A stretch of 64,000 nucleotides of DNA, taken from contig OZ218956.1 in the NCBI GenBank assembly GCA_965112735.1, positions 1,736,001 to 1,800,000 on the forward strand, read 5' to 3'. Each line of letters starts with the position of its first letter. The first letter of the stretch is position 1. Origin of the DNA: Phaeosaccion multiseriatum. Lineage: Eukaryota > Ochrophyta, other classes. Both the position numbers and the translations under genes were made by a program. Below the pieces are notes generated by a model that was given only the letters and a program-made list of their open reading frames with translations, ran no database searches and was not told where the DNA came from. Positions 53,837 to 64,000 of the stretch are shown one piece after another.

Positions 53837-54711
53837 CATGGCATTGCACCAAAGCTTGGGATTTGGGGTTTTCTTTCTACACGGCGCACACCCACACCAC
53901 TTGTTCGGCCTCTTCCATCCCCACCCACACGTGTGCCATGCACATGTGCGTAACCATAAGTGTGGCTCTGATTTGTGGGTTTTGCTTTTATTTTTTATTT
54001 TGTTCCAAAAGGGGGAGGAGGTTACGACGGTGGGAGCTGCCTGCAGAGGGGAGAGAGAGGGAGAGGGGGAGGGGGGCCAGCAGGGTTTGCGGGCCGAGGA
54101 GGAGGATGGGGGTCGGGGAGTTTTTCCCTTCCCCCTTTCTCACTAGACTGTACAAACAACAACTTCACTTTGCAATAGATCGTTAATTTACAATACTATT
54201 CTTTAGCTTTGTCAACCAATGGAAGAACAAAACAAAAACAAAAACAAAGACTTTTCTTTTCCCGAGCGAGTTTTTTTTATTGATCGAAAACGTATTTTCA
54301 AGTAGCGGAGGATAGACAGATGGAAAGGAGAAAACGGAACGTGGGAGGCAAGGGTCTACGTACGAGGCTCACCCCGCCGGGGTACAAGGAGTCAGCCATA
54401 AGCAACCAGTGCGGAAAGAGGAGGGCGGAAGAGATTGAAGAGAATCGAAAGAGAAAGGAGTGGAAGAAAAACCCGGGAAGAAAAATGCAAACTCAAAAAA
54501 ACTCCGGTAGCTGTGGATTGTATGACCAACACGCCTTTGACGTCATTTCCTCCTTTTTTTTTTCCTTTCCTCCTCTTCCACCTTTTCTTCTTTAAGAAGG
54601 TCTTTCCCTTCCCACGATCCCAGCCCCACCGAAGCAGCAGCCGCCGCAGACGCAGCAGCAACAGAAGCCTCAGGTGCAGTGACAGAAGGAGGACCCAGAA
54701 GCATTGGAAGG
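53837..54711. other. Intergenic gap, DGD / nitrate reductase-like (both plus)
   Basis: Unique sequence with AT-rich stretches (53.99-54.03 kb, 54.17-54.30 kb). The reading frame of the nitrate reductase-like gene is open for some 40 codons 5' of its ATG (Ala/Thr/Glu-rich), so the N-terminus could be longer if an upstream exon supplies a start. Confidence 0.45.
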
Positions 54712-57700
54712 ATGCCGCCCGCAATCACCCACGATGTGGTGGAGCTGGTCAACATTCAGAGCAGCAAGCCGGAAGTTGTGGACGCTTCGGTCGACCACAT
54801 CAAAGGGTCGGACTACTACAAGCCGGGATACTGCCCACCTGATGAGCCTATCAGCGAGGTCGATGAACGAGACAAGGTATGCGCGCCTTTCCTCATGATC
54901 TGCGAAAGATCTTTCATGAGACACGTCAGAATGACTTTCTTTCATCGCCCCCCCCCCTCCAATGACAGGGCACTCCTGATGATTGGATTCCCCGCCATCC
55001 GGAGCTGGTTCGCCTGACCGGCCGCCACCCTTTCAACGTGGAGGTAAGCTTTCCCAGGCATGTATTTCCAGACGCTGCGGTGAATTAGCTATTACGTGCT
55101 CATTTTTATTCCTACTTCACAGCCGCCCATCTACAGGGAGTTTGACCATGGATTCATATCCCCTACGAGCCTGCATTACGTGCGCAATCACGGAGCCGCC
55201 CCTACAGGAATGGATTGGGACACACACGTCATTAACATTGGAGGGCTTGTGGACCGACCGATGAAGATGACAATGGCTCAGCTTACGGGAGGAGACTTTG
55301 AGATTGTCACGCTGCCCGTCACCCTGGTCTGTGCGGGCAACCGCCGCAAGGAGGAGAATGTGGTCAAGCAGGTGAGCCAAGAGATATTGTGGTGGTGCCG
55401 TGTCTTTAGTGTGGTGTTGCGATGCACGTGTGGTGAACTAACTGATTTCGCGCGAATTTACACGTTCGTGTAGGGTCTTGGGTTTTCGTGGGGACCCGCT
55501 GCCGTGTCCACAGCACTGTGGACGGGAGTCTGGCTCAAGGACATCCTCAAGCATGTGGGCATCAAGAGCATCGAGGACGGCGCGAATCACGTGTGCCTCG
55601 TTGGAACAGAGATGCTGCCCGGGGGCTTGTATGGTACCAGCATTCGCAGAGATGTGGCTCTTAGCGAGGACGACGACGTGCTCATTGCCTTCATGCAGGT
55701 ATGATAGAGTTTAATGCAGTTCAATGTCTCGAAGGAGGAGCAGGGGGTTGGGGAGAAAGCAGCACCGGGGAAACGGTTTGAGCCTCGACAAGAGTTGTCT
55801 CGCCTCGACCAGGGCGTCGCATCAGGCTCCAGGGAGAGAGGATGGGAGGCCGATCATCTCATCACCTGCCCCGCCACGGCACGCTCTCACCTCCGCACTT
55901 GCCCCACGTTACTGCGATTACGCACGTCCGCAAGCCTCTGACCTGCCCATACACCCCGCCCTCCGTTTCACCACGCCCTCTTTTTCTCCTCTCTTCTCAT
56001 CTCTCTCATGCAGAATGGCAAGCGACTGGCAATTGACCACGGGTACCCGGTCCGAGTCATCATCCCCGGCTACATCGGCGGAAGGATGATCAAATGGCTC
56101 CAGGTGAGGCGGAGGGGGGCTGGCAATGGAGGAAAGGGAGAGACGGGGTTGTGCTGTCCCGAGGTTCGGAAGCTCTCTCTCGCGCTGGTGCCGTGTACAA
56201 GCTGACCTCCCGCGGCCCCTCCCGTCACCCCTTTCCCTCTCCCTGGCCCCTCTTCCTCCTGTCCCTCTATAGGAGATCACGGTTACGCCCGAGGAGAGCG
56301 AGAACTACTACCACTACTTCGACAACCGCGTGCTGCCCCCTCAGGTGGACGCTGAGAAGGCATTGGCCGAGCGATGGTGGCACAAGCCCCAATACATCAT
56401 CAATGAGCTCAATATCAACAGCGCCACGGTGTACCCCAGGCATGATGAGGTGGGTGTGGGTGTGTCCCCCCATTTGCTTTTGCAGCTCTTGCTTTCATTT
56501 ATTATTGTTGTTGTTGTTGTTGTTGTTGGTCGTGTGTGCTCCAATTGCTGAGTGCTGAAAGAACAATGCCTTCTCCATCTGCTCTCTTTTCCTTCTCTCC
56601 CGTCCGTCCGTCCGTCCGTCCGTCTGTGCATCCGTCTCCTTCCGCCACCCAACCAACCAACCAACCCAACCAACAGATTCTGAAGGTGTCCGCCGCCGAG
56701 ACGTACACCATCAAGGGCTACTGCTACGGAGGGGGGGGCATTGCCATCACGAGGATGGAGGTCTCTTTCGACGATGGAGACACGTGGGAACTTTGCGACC
56801 TCATGGTACGAGAGGAGAGGAGAGGGAGGGGAAGAGGGAGCGGGAGGGCATCCATCCGTTTCATTTCCAGTTTATTTTGATCTCGCCCGAGCGCCGCATG
56901 CAGAGGATATGTACGAAGCAGGGGGTAGGGGAGGGGTTTTCGGCACTGCAAGTGGATGGGAGGAATGGACCGAGTCTGTCAGTCTGTCAGTCAGTCGGTC
57001 GATCGGTCGGACGGTCGGTCGGTCGGTCAGACGGACACATGCTCGCTCCCCACCAATACCTGATGCACTCCCTCTCCATCCCTCCCTCCCTCCCTGAACC
57101 GGCCGGCCTCTCTGCCGGCCTCTGTCTGTCTGTACGTCTGTCCGTCTGTCCGTCTGTACCTGTCGCCTGGCTGTCTGGCTGTCTGTCTGGCTGTCTGTCT
57201 GTCTGTCTGTCTATCTTTGACTTCTCTCCCTCGTTGCAGATTCCGGAGAAGCCCCGCCCCACGGGCAAGCACTGGTGCTGGGTGTTCTGGCAGTACGAGG
57301 TGGATGTCGTGCGTCTGCTGAACTGCGCGGAGATCCTGTGCCGAGGCTGGCAGGGGCAGAACACGCAGCCCAACAAGCTGACCTGGAATCTGTTGGGAAT
57401 GATGAACAACAGGTAACACACACAGATGCACATGGACGCACATCCACACACGCACACACATACACACATACATACACAAACGCGCGCGAACGTATACACG
57501 CACACGCACACATACATTCACACACGCGCAACATGCACACAAAATAACATGAGCACATGCTCACGTACCACCCCCCCCCCCCCACACACACAACAGTTGC
57601 TTCCGCGTCAAGATCCACCCCCACCGCGATGAGGAATCTGGGGAGGCAGCCCTGCGCTTCGAGCACCCCACCCAGCCCGGAGCGCAGCCCGGAGGATGGA

Positions 57701-57741
57701 TGTTGAACATGAAGCCCAAGGATACGCCCATTGCGCTTTAA
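54712..57741 (+). CDS. NR: Stand-alone nitrate reductase Moco and dimerisation domains, lacking cyt b5 and FAD/NAD domains
   Basis: Nine exons close in phase: 54712-54876, 54969-55043, 55123-55371, 55474-55698, 56014-56103, 56273-56449, 56677-56805, 57240-57412 and 57597-57741, 475 residues. The sulfite-oxidase fold Moco domain is of eukaryotic nitrate-reductase type: [40 protein letters not shown], and [17 protein letters not shown] with the Mo-ligand Cys at about 150. The Mo-co dimerisation domain follows ([57 protein letters not shown]). Complete enzymes are about 900 residues and continue with a haem-binding cyt b5 and an FAD/NAD(P)H reductase. Here the frame ends [16 protein letters not shown] then TAA, exactly where the hinge to cyt b5 should begin, and the next 900 bases before a convergent gene contain no HPGG-type haem motif. 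The molybdenum site looks intact, so it may be an active core needing a separate electron donor, or a paralogue. Confidence 0.87.
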
Positions 57742-57902
57742 TTGCTCGTTTCAGAGTCTTGGGGGAGTCGAGTTCGTGGAACCGTAGAACTCCAGCCGGC
57801 CCGTCCCCTACTTGGCTTCCTTCGAGGCTGTGGGTAGGTGGGTCGGCCTACCCCGCACAAGAGTTATGGGGATGAGAGGGTGGGTGGAGAGGGGGGTAGG
57901 GA

Positions 57903-57944
<42 letters not shown>

Positions 57945-58650
57945 AGGCATGACGGAGGGGAGGGTGGAAGGGAAGGTGCATGAGCATGCTGAAGAGATTG
58001 ATTCTTGCCCTGGTCCCTTTCGGCTTTGGTACACATGGACCGATATTCGAAGGGAGGGCCAGACAGTCAATGTCAGCAGCGCACACCATCAAATTGGCCT
58101 GTGCACGTCAAAAGTTCAGTGGTAAGGAAGGTTAAGAGGAAGCGTAGCAAGAGAGGGGTAGGAACAACAAAACACCAGCGTCAAAAACACAAGAGGATCG
58201 TGAGGGGAGAAGGGTGCAGTAGTTTAAGTGTATCATCACAGCAGGAGCGGAGGTGTCCACAGCGAGTCAAAACACAGGGACGAGGTTGAACACGACGGGA
58301 GGGATGCGCTCGCTCCCAAAGGAAGGAGGCGCCGTTTATTTTTTGTTTTTTTGAATGAAAACGAGTTACTCAGAAAAGCAGAAAAGGGGAGAAAAGGATC
58401 TTAGCAACACAGCAAGAGTTGGGGGGTGGCAGCATCTTGCAGCCAACAATTGTCGGGCCCCTGAGGAACCCCATTATCACGAACAGAGTCACACACCCTA
58501 CAACCCACCGTCCTGAAACTTGGGATCGATCCAATCCGAGTACTTCATGACGAACCAAGGCTCCCCCCTCCCCCGCCATCCTCCTCTTCATCCGCTCGTC
58601 GCATGAAATGGACAAAAGAGCTACTTCAATGTTACTCGACTTCTTAGGAG
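57742..58650. other. Convergent gap, nitrate reductase-like / methyltransferase
   Basis: A (GA)n block at 57908-57941, the rest unique. No cyt b5 or reductase coding on plus. On minus, 58563-58498 reads EPWFVMKYSDWIDPKFQDGG then Leu and stop, a protein-like short segment that could be an alternative last exon of the methyltransferase. Confidence 0.4.
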
Positions 58651-60090
58651 CTAAATGTTACTCGATTTCTTGGGTTTGACGCATACGGTGGCTCCATATA
58701 CAGCCAACGGCTTGTCCGGCTCAAGTTGTGTCCATGAGGTGTGGACGTCTTGATACCCCACGGTGGCCAAAGTGCCTTCCAAAGAATCTGCCAAGAGGGA
58801 GGGACGGAGGGAGGGGGTGAGCATGCGGTACAAGTTGGGGAATAAGTCAAGGAGAAGGGGCACCGCAAGAGAGGACACAAGACGAAAGAAGAGTCAAGAG
58901 ATTGGAAGGAAGACGAGAGAAGACAATAGGTCTTCTGCCAGGCCCCGAAAACAGCTCTCCACTCCCCATACAAGGCAAATCAATCTATAAATCAATCAAA
59001 CAATGTGCGGCTGTGTGTACGCAGTGTGTGTGCGATTCCATCCCTTCACCCTATCGCCTGTCTTGCTCTACCCTTGCTCTGTCTGCCCATTGCTGCCTTC
59101 CTTGCCTTGGTCCAGGTTCTTGAACTTGTTTCGAACGAGGGGGAGCTGAGGCCCGAATAGGGTGTCAAACACCCGGAGGTTATGCCCAGCGACCATTTGG
59201 CCCCCGGGCTTGAGAACACGTAGGCACTCCCCGAAGGAGTAGGGCAGCGAAGACCAGAAGTAGAAGCAGTGGAGTGAATGAATGACATCCACTGAGTCGT
59301 CGGGAAGGGGGATGGGGTCATTCATCGAGCTGCAAATGATGTCTGTATGAACTCCGCTCTTTTCCTGCGCAGAGGGGGGGGGGGGGGGTAATTTAAATTC
59401 CTCGACTCGACTCGATGGAAGCTCCATTCAAAACTCGAAACCCCCTTTCTTTTCCCCTCTCTGTGCACCTCGATCCTTCTCGTACCTTCCCTTCGGAATC
59501 GAGCCATGACTTCATCTCTCGGCAGCAGTCCTCTGAGTAGTCTAGCCCCACGAGCTTGGCCCCTCTTTCCCCCTTCCCTTCTCCTCCCCCCGCGTCGGTG
59601 GTGAGCTTCTGCAGTCGCTCGAGGCACGCCTTGTAGCCCACGCCGCCACCGAAGCCTAATTCAAGCACTGAACAAGGATGGGGGGGGTTGGAGAGCGTCA
59701 AGCGGGTTGAGGGAGTGTTTGATCACTAATCTTGACGGTGACATACCTACCTTGGCTACTGGCTGTCAGCGGAAGCTTGGAGACTATGTCTTGGGCACTT
59801 TTCGTGTTTCCCCCTGTCATAAAGTTGAACATCTTCTGCTGGTAGTGGTCCCCAGTCGGCACCGGGTCACTGAGGTGAGTTGCTACCCATGACGCAAGCA
59901 CTGCATCTCCCTGGATCGTCTCCATACCCTCCTTCCCTAAGCCAGAATCGAAAAAGTCAAACATGATGTCCAGCTTTGTCTTAAGCTCCCCTGTGGGAGA
60001 AGTGTACGGGGCTTTGTGCGAGGAGGACGCCATGGCCGACCAGGAAGTCGCTTGACAAAAAGCCCTACTCCAGCTGCTAAATAGTCGCAT
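58651..60090 (-). CDS. Class I SAM-dependent methyltransferase, probably mitochondrial
   Basis: Four exons close in phase: 60090-59751, 59667-59486, 59364-59106 and 58787-58651, 305 residues. The start MRLFSSWSRAFCQATSWSAM is a basic amphipathic stretch that looks like a mitochondrial presequence. Helical residues (KLDIMFDFFDSGLGKEGMET) follow. SAM motif I is VLELGFGGGVGY (about 114-125), motif II LVGLDYSEDC, and PLPDDSVDVIHSLHCFYFW fits the post-II acidic loop; FGECLRVLKPGGQMVAGHNL is motif III. Substrate is unknown; the layout is that of small-molecule methyltransferases. The last intron has a GC donor (CAAG|GCAAGG at 59106/59105). A different 3' exon at 58563-58498 could replace the last codons. 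Confidence 0.78.
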
Positions 60091-60339
60091 CAACAGGTGG
60101 TCAAAGTGTTAGGCAGGTAAGTGTGAGAGCTGCGGGTTATAATCGGATCACTTCGTGATCAAGGTGGAAAGGGCACAGGCAAAGGACAGAAGGAAAGGGA
60201 TGGAACGGTCGAGGATCGGGTTGATTTTTTTAGCACCTTTGGTGCCATCTTCGAAGCCTCGAATCCAGCCTCCTCACAAATGGCGTGAAACTGTAGACCC
60301 CCCTGATTATCCCCCCCTTGAAGGAGGTACAGAGGCAGC
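60091..60339. promoter_or_regulatory. Short divergent region, methyltransferase / low-complexity protein
   Basis: 249 bp between divergent start codons, unique sequence, no TATA box evident. Shared promoter use is inferred. Confidence 0.35.
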
Positions 60340-62004
60340 ATGCCTGACTCGTGCGTGCCGCTCTCCTTCTTACTGGGAAGCCACTACGGCGGGTACTTGC
60401 AAGCGATCGACAATGACAAGTCCATGACCAAGCTCAAGCGGCCCTCGCCGCAAAAGTTGTTCGTGGGTGTGGATGCCACTCGGCGGCAAGAGCTCGCCAC
60501 GCAGTTGCTGGCGCGGAGAGGGGAGGATCCAGAGTACGATGCACTGGTGGACATGGCGCTTCTATCGGGACAACAGTCTCAGACCAAGGGCCACAAGGCT
60601 CGGAGAAGGAGGAGAAGGACTGTGGGTCAACGCATCAAGGAATCGTGGGAGAAGGAGGCCGACGCAGAGGAGCGGTACCGTCCAGCTCCGCCATTTCTGG
60701 AGCTTCAAAGTAAGCGCAAGCAAGTGTACACAAAGAAGGGCGAGCATCTGATTGGTATCACCAGCGAGGAGCAGCTGAGGAAGCAATCCGCAATGCGTCT
60801 GTCGAGACGGCAGGTGGAAGCGCAAGAGAGGTGGTTCCGCCTAACCGAGCAAGACCGTAACGACTGGAGGCGTAAGCGAACTCTCTCCGTGAAACTGCAA
60901 GAGACCGCACACAAACGTAATATGCTGGATGCCCGCTTTGACTTCGACCGAGACCTGAAGGAAAAGACCCTCTATGGCGAAGTCGAGGGAGAAAGGACGG
61001 ATGGGGAATGGCCTGAATGTGGTGGGCTCGGCAGTAATGTCCCTTCCCCTTCTACGTGTTCCCAGGAGCTGGCGGATACTGTAGCGAGTGCCCTATCCCT
61101 CCCATTGCCGCGACAAGCCAGGCCCAGTAGGCTGGGCCGTGCCACCGCTTCGGCATCAACATCCAAGCTCGGAGTGCAACGGGCCCAGCAGAACGAGCAG
61201 GAGCTCGAGGAGATGAGAGAGAGGAACCAGATGAAGCGTCTCGAGAAAGAGCTGAGAAGACTCGTGCTGCACGCCTGCACTGGCAGTAGCGGCGGCAAGG
61301 GCACCACTGGTGCTAGCGAGGGCCATACTGAGGGTGGTGGGGGTGGTGGGGATGCTGGAGGAGGACAACAAGCAGCAGCACCAGAAACCAGAGCAGCAGG
61401 AGCAGCGGCAGGAGCAGGACGAGGAGCAAGTACGCCTGGGGTGGGCCCCAGCATGGGTCTGCGCAGCATCGGACAGGTCGTTCGGTCCCTGGACATGGAG
61501 GCCATCAAGCAACAGCTCCCTCCAGACATCCTGCGCCAGCTCATCATCCACCAGCGAGCCGTCGCCAAATGCCATGGTAGTAGCAGCAGTGCAGCTCGTA
61601 ACAGCGGTGGCGGTGATGCAGCTGCTGCCACCACCCCTGCCAATGCTATTGCGATTGCTGCTGTCGGGAAGAAGAACGATTCTCTAGGGGCTTCGTCTTC
61701 GTCGGGTTTGGAACAGGTGGCACTACTGCCTGAGAATGGTGAGGTCAACGCTGCTGAGGGTAGTAATGCTCTCATCGACCCGTCTATCTTCGATCTCGCC
61801 TGGAGGCAGACCCTTGCCGCACCCCCGACCCTTGATCTTAGGGTGGATAAGGAGCCGCCCAGAGTCATGACCGGCCTAAGAGGCGGGCAGCAGCATCAAT
61901 GCAGCAGGTCTATGAGTCGCCAAGGAGGGGTGTTCTCGGGCGGTGGAAGGGAGGCAAGTGAAGGGGGAGGAAGAGGGGGAAGTGGAGAGGGAGGAGGAGG
62001 TGGG

Positions 62005-62040
<36 letters not shown>

Positions 62041-62618
62041 GCTACTTCAGCAGTGGCCGGGAGGGGTGGGGGGGACAGAGCAGGCGCTCCCTGGGGCCCC
62101 TCGGAGCCAGCGAGGAGTAGCGATAGCGACCCTCCTGGCGCTGCGGTGCGCCACCTCGGCTCTCCTCAAAGCCGGAGAGGAGGTCCCAGCCGAGCAGCAT
62201 TAGCAGGAGGAGGAGGAGGAGGAGGAGGAGGAGGAGGAGGAGGAGGAGGAGTGACAGCAGCGACGGACCCTTCGTCTCCCGTTAAGGTCAAAGCGTCGAG
62301 GGGTAGAGCAGCAACAGCAGCAGGAGGAGCAGGACTGGGCGGCGGTGGTGGTGGTGCTCCGAAGCTCAAGGTCAAGACCACAGTAGCCTTCGGAGTAACC
62401 TCGCCGGCAAAGGCCGCTCAAGGGCCGCCTGCCCTCGCAGTGGATGGAGGGACTGCGTTCGTTAGGGATGGGCGCACTGTGCTACTGCCGGTGCTTCAGG
62501 GAATCGCTTGGGGGTCGCGCAGCGAGCCTCTGTTGGCAACAACACCACCAACAGTACCAACAACAACAGCAACAACAGCAACCACAACGACAGCGGGGAG
62601 TCGGGATTGCGAGCAGCC

Positions 62619-62649
<31 letters not shown>

Positions 62650-63600
62650 GCCCATGAGCCCGACGGCGACAACGGAGTGCTGCTCACGTCCAGCAGCATG
62701 GCGAGTACCGAATCGCAGGATTGCCCACCGACGTCAAGCCTCCTCACTACGCTCCACGACGAAGGGGGTCACAGCGTGTGCAGTTACGCCTCGACCGACG
62801 CGAGCTTGCGCCTCGCTGGGGCAACAGCAGCGGCGGTAGGAGGCCAGCTAGAGGGCCCCGCACTCTCTCCTCCCCCGTGCTATTCACCAGCAGCAGGAGC
62901 AGTAGCAGGAGCGGTGCCAGCAGCAGCAACTGTCGATCACTTTGCGAGCCCCGTGGATCTGCTGACTCACCCCCCCGGCGGGCCGTGCTTTGACCTTTCG
63001 GGAGGAGGCTCCCTTGCTGCCGCGGCATCGTCCGTGGCCTCAAGTGAATTCGGAGCGAACGGTAGTGATTTCGGAGATGATGCGGTTGATGATGCTGAGG
63101 GGGTGCCGCGACGCGGGCAGCAGGGGCAGGAGCACGAGCGGCCGCAACAGGAGGAGCAGGAGGAGGAGGAGAAGGGGGAGCAGAAGGGGCAGGAGGGAGA
63201 GAAGGGGGAAGAGGGGCAGCGGGAGGGGGAGGAGGAACTTCTTCTCCGCGTGCAATCTGCTGCTACTGTGGACACCGACGGTTGGGAGGAGCGGGAAGGG
63301 CAAGTGTGGAGGGAGGAAGGGCAGCATCAACAACAACAACAACACCAACAACAGCAGCAGCAGTTGGTGATACAGCCAGAGAGTGGTGAGACAATGCTAC
63401 AGGTCACCGTGCTGATGGACGAGGCCGACGAGAGCGAGTACAGGGAGGGGGAAGGGTCCCCGCTGCCGTCGGAGCAGCAGCTCCAGCAAGGGGAGGAGGA
63501 GGAGGAGGAGGAGGAGGAGGAGGAGGAGGAGGAGGAGGAGAAGGAGGAGAAGGAGGAGGAGGAGGAGGAGGAGGAGGAGGAGGAGGAGGAGGAGGAGTAG
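60340..63600 (+). CDS. Large low-complexity protein of unknown function
   Basis: A single open frame, 1086 residues. The N-terminal 220 residues are non-repetitive and rich in Lys/Arg/Glu with helical character (YLQAIDNDKSMTKLKRPSPQ, ATRRQELATQLLARRGEDPE, YDALVDMALLSG, KARRRRRRTVGQRIKESWEK, LRKQSAMRLSRRQVEAQERW), and look like a genuine folded or coiled segment with a nuclear-localisation-like Arg run. Residues about 290-320 form another short coiled coil. The rest alternates poly-Gly, poly-Ser, poly-Ala and poly-Gln tracts. The protein ends in poly-Glu encoded by a GGA repeat that continues past the stop, so the exact C-terminus depends on repeat length. No family was recognised. The start at 60340 is the first ATG of the frame. 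Confidence 0.6.
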
Positions 63601-63735
63601 GAGTAGGAGGAGTAGGAGGAGGAGGGGGAGGAGGAGAGGAGGAGGAGGAGGAGGAGGAGGGGGAGGAGGAGGAGGAGGAGGAGGAGGAGGAGGAGGAGGA
63701 GGAGGAGGAGGAGGAGGAGGAGGAGGAGGAGGAGG
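63494..63735 (+). repeat. (GGA)n/(GAG)n trinucleotide tract spanning a stop codon
   Basis: About 240 bp of GGA/GAG repeat. The first 100 bases encode the poly-Glu end of the preceding protein; a GAG to TAG change at 63598-63600 makes the stop, and the repeat carries on into the 3' region. Confidence 0.93.
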
Positions 63736-64000
63736 GGATGGGGGAGAAGAAGGACGAAGATGAAGAAGTAAGTGAAGAAGAAGGCGGGGAGGAGGGGCAG
63801 GATGAAGGGAGGAAGGCTCTTGCATGGCACGCAGTTTCGTTCAATATCAAAACTTTTTCTGTTGCTGCTCAAAAGCAACCAAGGTTCATGAACTGGCGAG
63901 GTTCAAGTGTCAGTGTGTAAATGTCAGTGGGAAAGCACCTAAAAAAGCGTCTCTTCCCTATGCTCCGTCGGCTATGAGGCGAAAGCGATGAGACTAGACA
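63736..64000. other. 3' flank of the low-complexity gene
   Basis: A short acidic open segment follows the repeat (GEKKDEDEEVSEEEGGEEGQ), which may be the old continuation of the upstream frame beyond its stop. After 63830 the sequence is unique with no gene visible. Confidence 0.4.

Overview
The window looks like nuclear DNA from a photosynthetic stramenopile (heterokont) alga. Most genes are multi-exon with GT-AG introns. Two plastid-type enzymes carry N-terminal signal segments; one has the Ser-Ala-Phe motif of heterokont bipartite plastid presequences. There is a SHAQKYF-like MYB factor and a eukaryotic (plant/algal type) nitrate reductase core. The DNA is GC-rich and packed with microsatellites, above all inside introns. 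Exons were joined by hand from splice sites, reading phase and family conservation; reading phase closes at every junction of the main gene models, but no transcript data were available.

Layout: V-ATPase subunit G (-, 339-1548); SHAQKYF-like MYB regulator (+, 2245-5441); TELO2 (-, 5815-10470); ABCF1-type ABC ATPase with 18 exons (+, 10683-19269), followed by a stop-containing tandem array of its own last codons; PP2C phosphatase (-, 19904-23117); small protein of unknown function (-, 24452-25458); about 4.3 kb without a convincing gene but rich in minisatellites (25.5-29.9 kb); leucine-rich-repeat protein (-, about 30131-34461); plastid polyprenyl diphosphate synthase (+, 35487-38948); Nopp140/SRP40-like nucleolar protein (-, 40107-43220); decayed coding island of unknown origin (43.3-45.6 kb); three-finger CCCH protein (-, 46924-48711); REI1/ZNF622 60S maturation factor (-, 49373-51102); digalactosyldiacylglycerol synthase (+, 51539-53836); stand-alone nitrate reductase molybdopterin domain (+, 54712-57741); class I methyltransferase (-, 58651-60090); large low-complexity protein (+, 60340-63600).

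The genes do not form a pathway cluster. Many neighbours are divergent pairs with short shared upstream regions (TELO2/ABCF1 212 bp; methyltransferase/low-complexity protein 249 bp; REI1/DGD about 436 bp), and others converge. Three encode ribosome or nucleolar factors (ABCF1, Nopp140-like, REI1), and two are plastid lipid/isoprenoid enzymes.

Most notable: a nitrate reductase that stops after the dimerisation domain; the copied ABCF1 tail array; microsatellites that grow directly out of 5' splice sites; two GC-AG introns; and the unassigned island beside the Nopp140 gene. No clear new multi-gene system was found.
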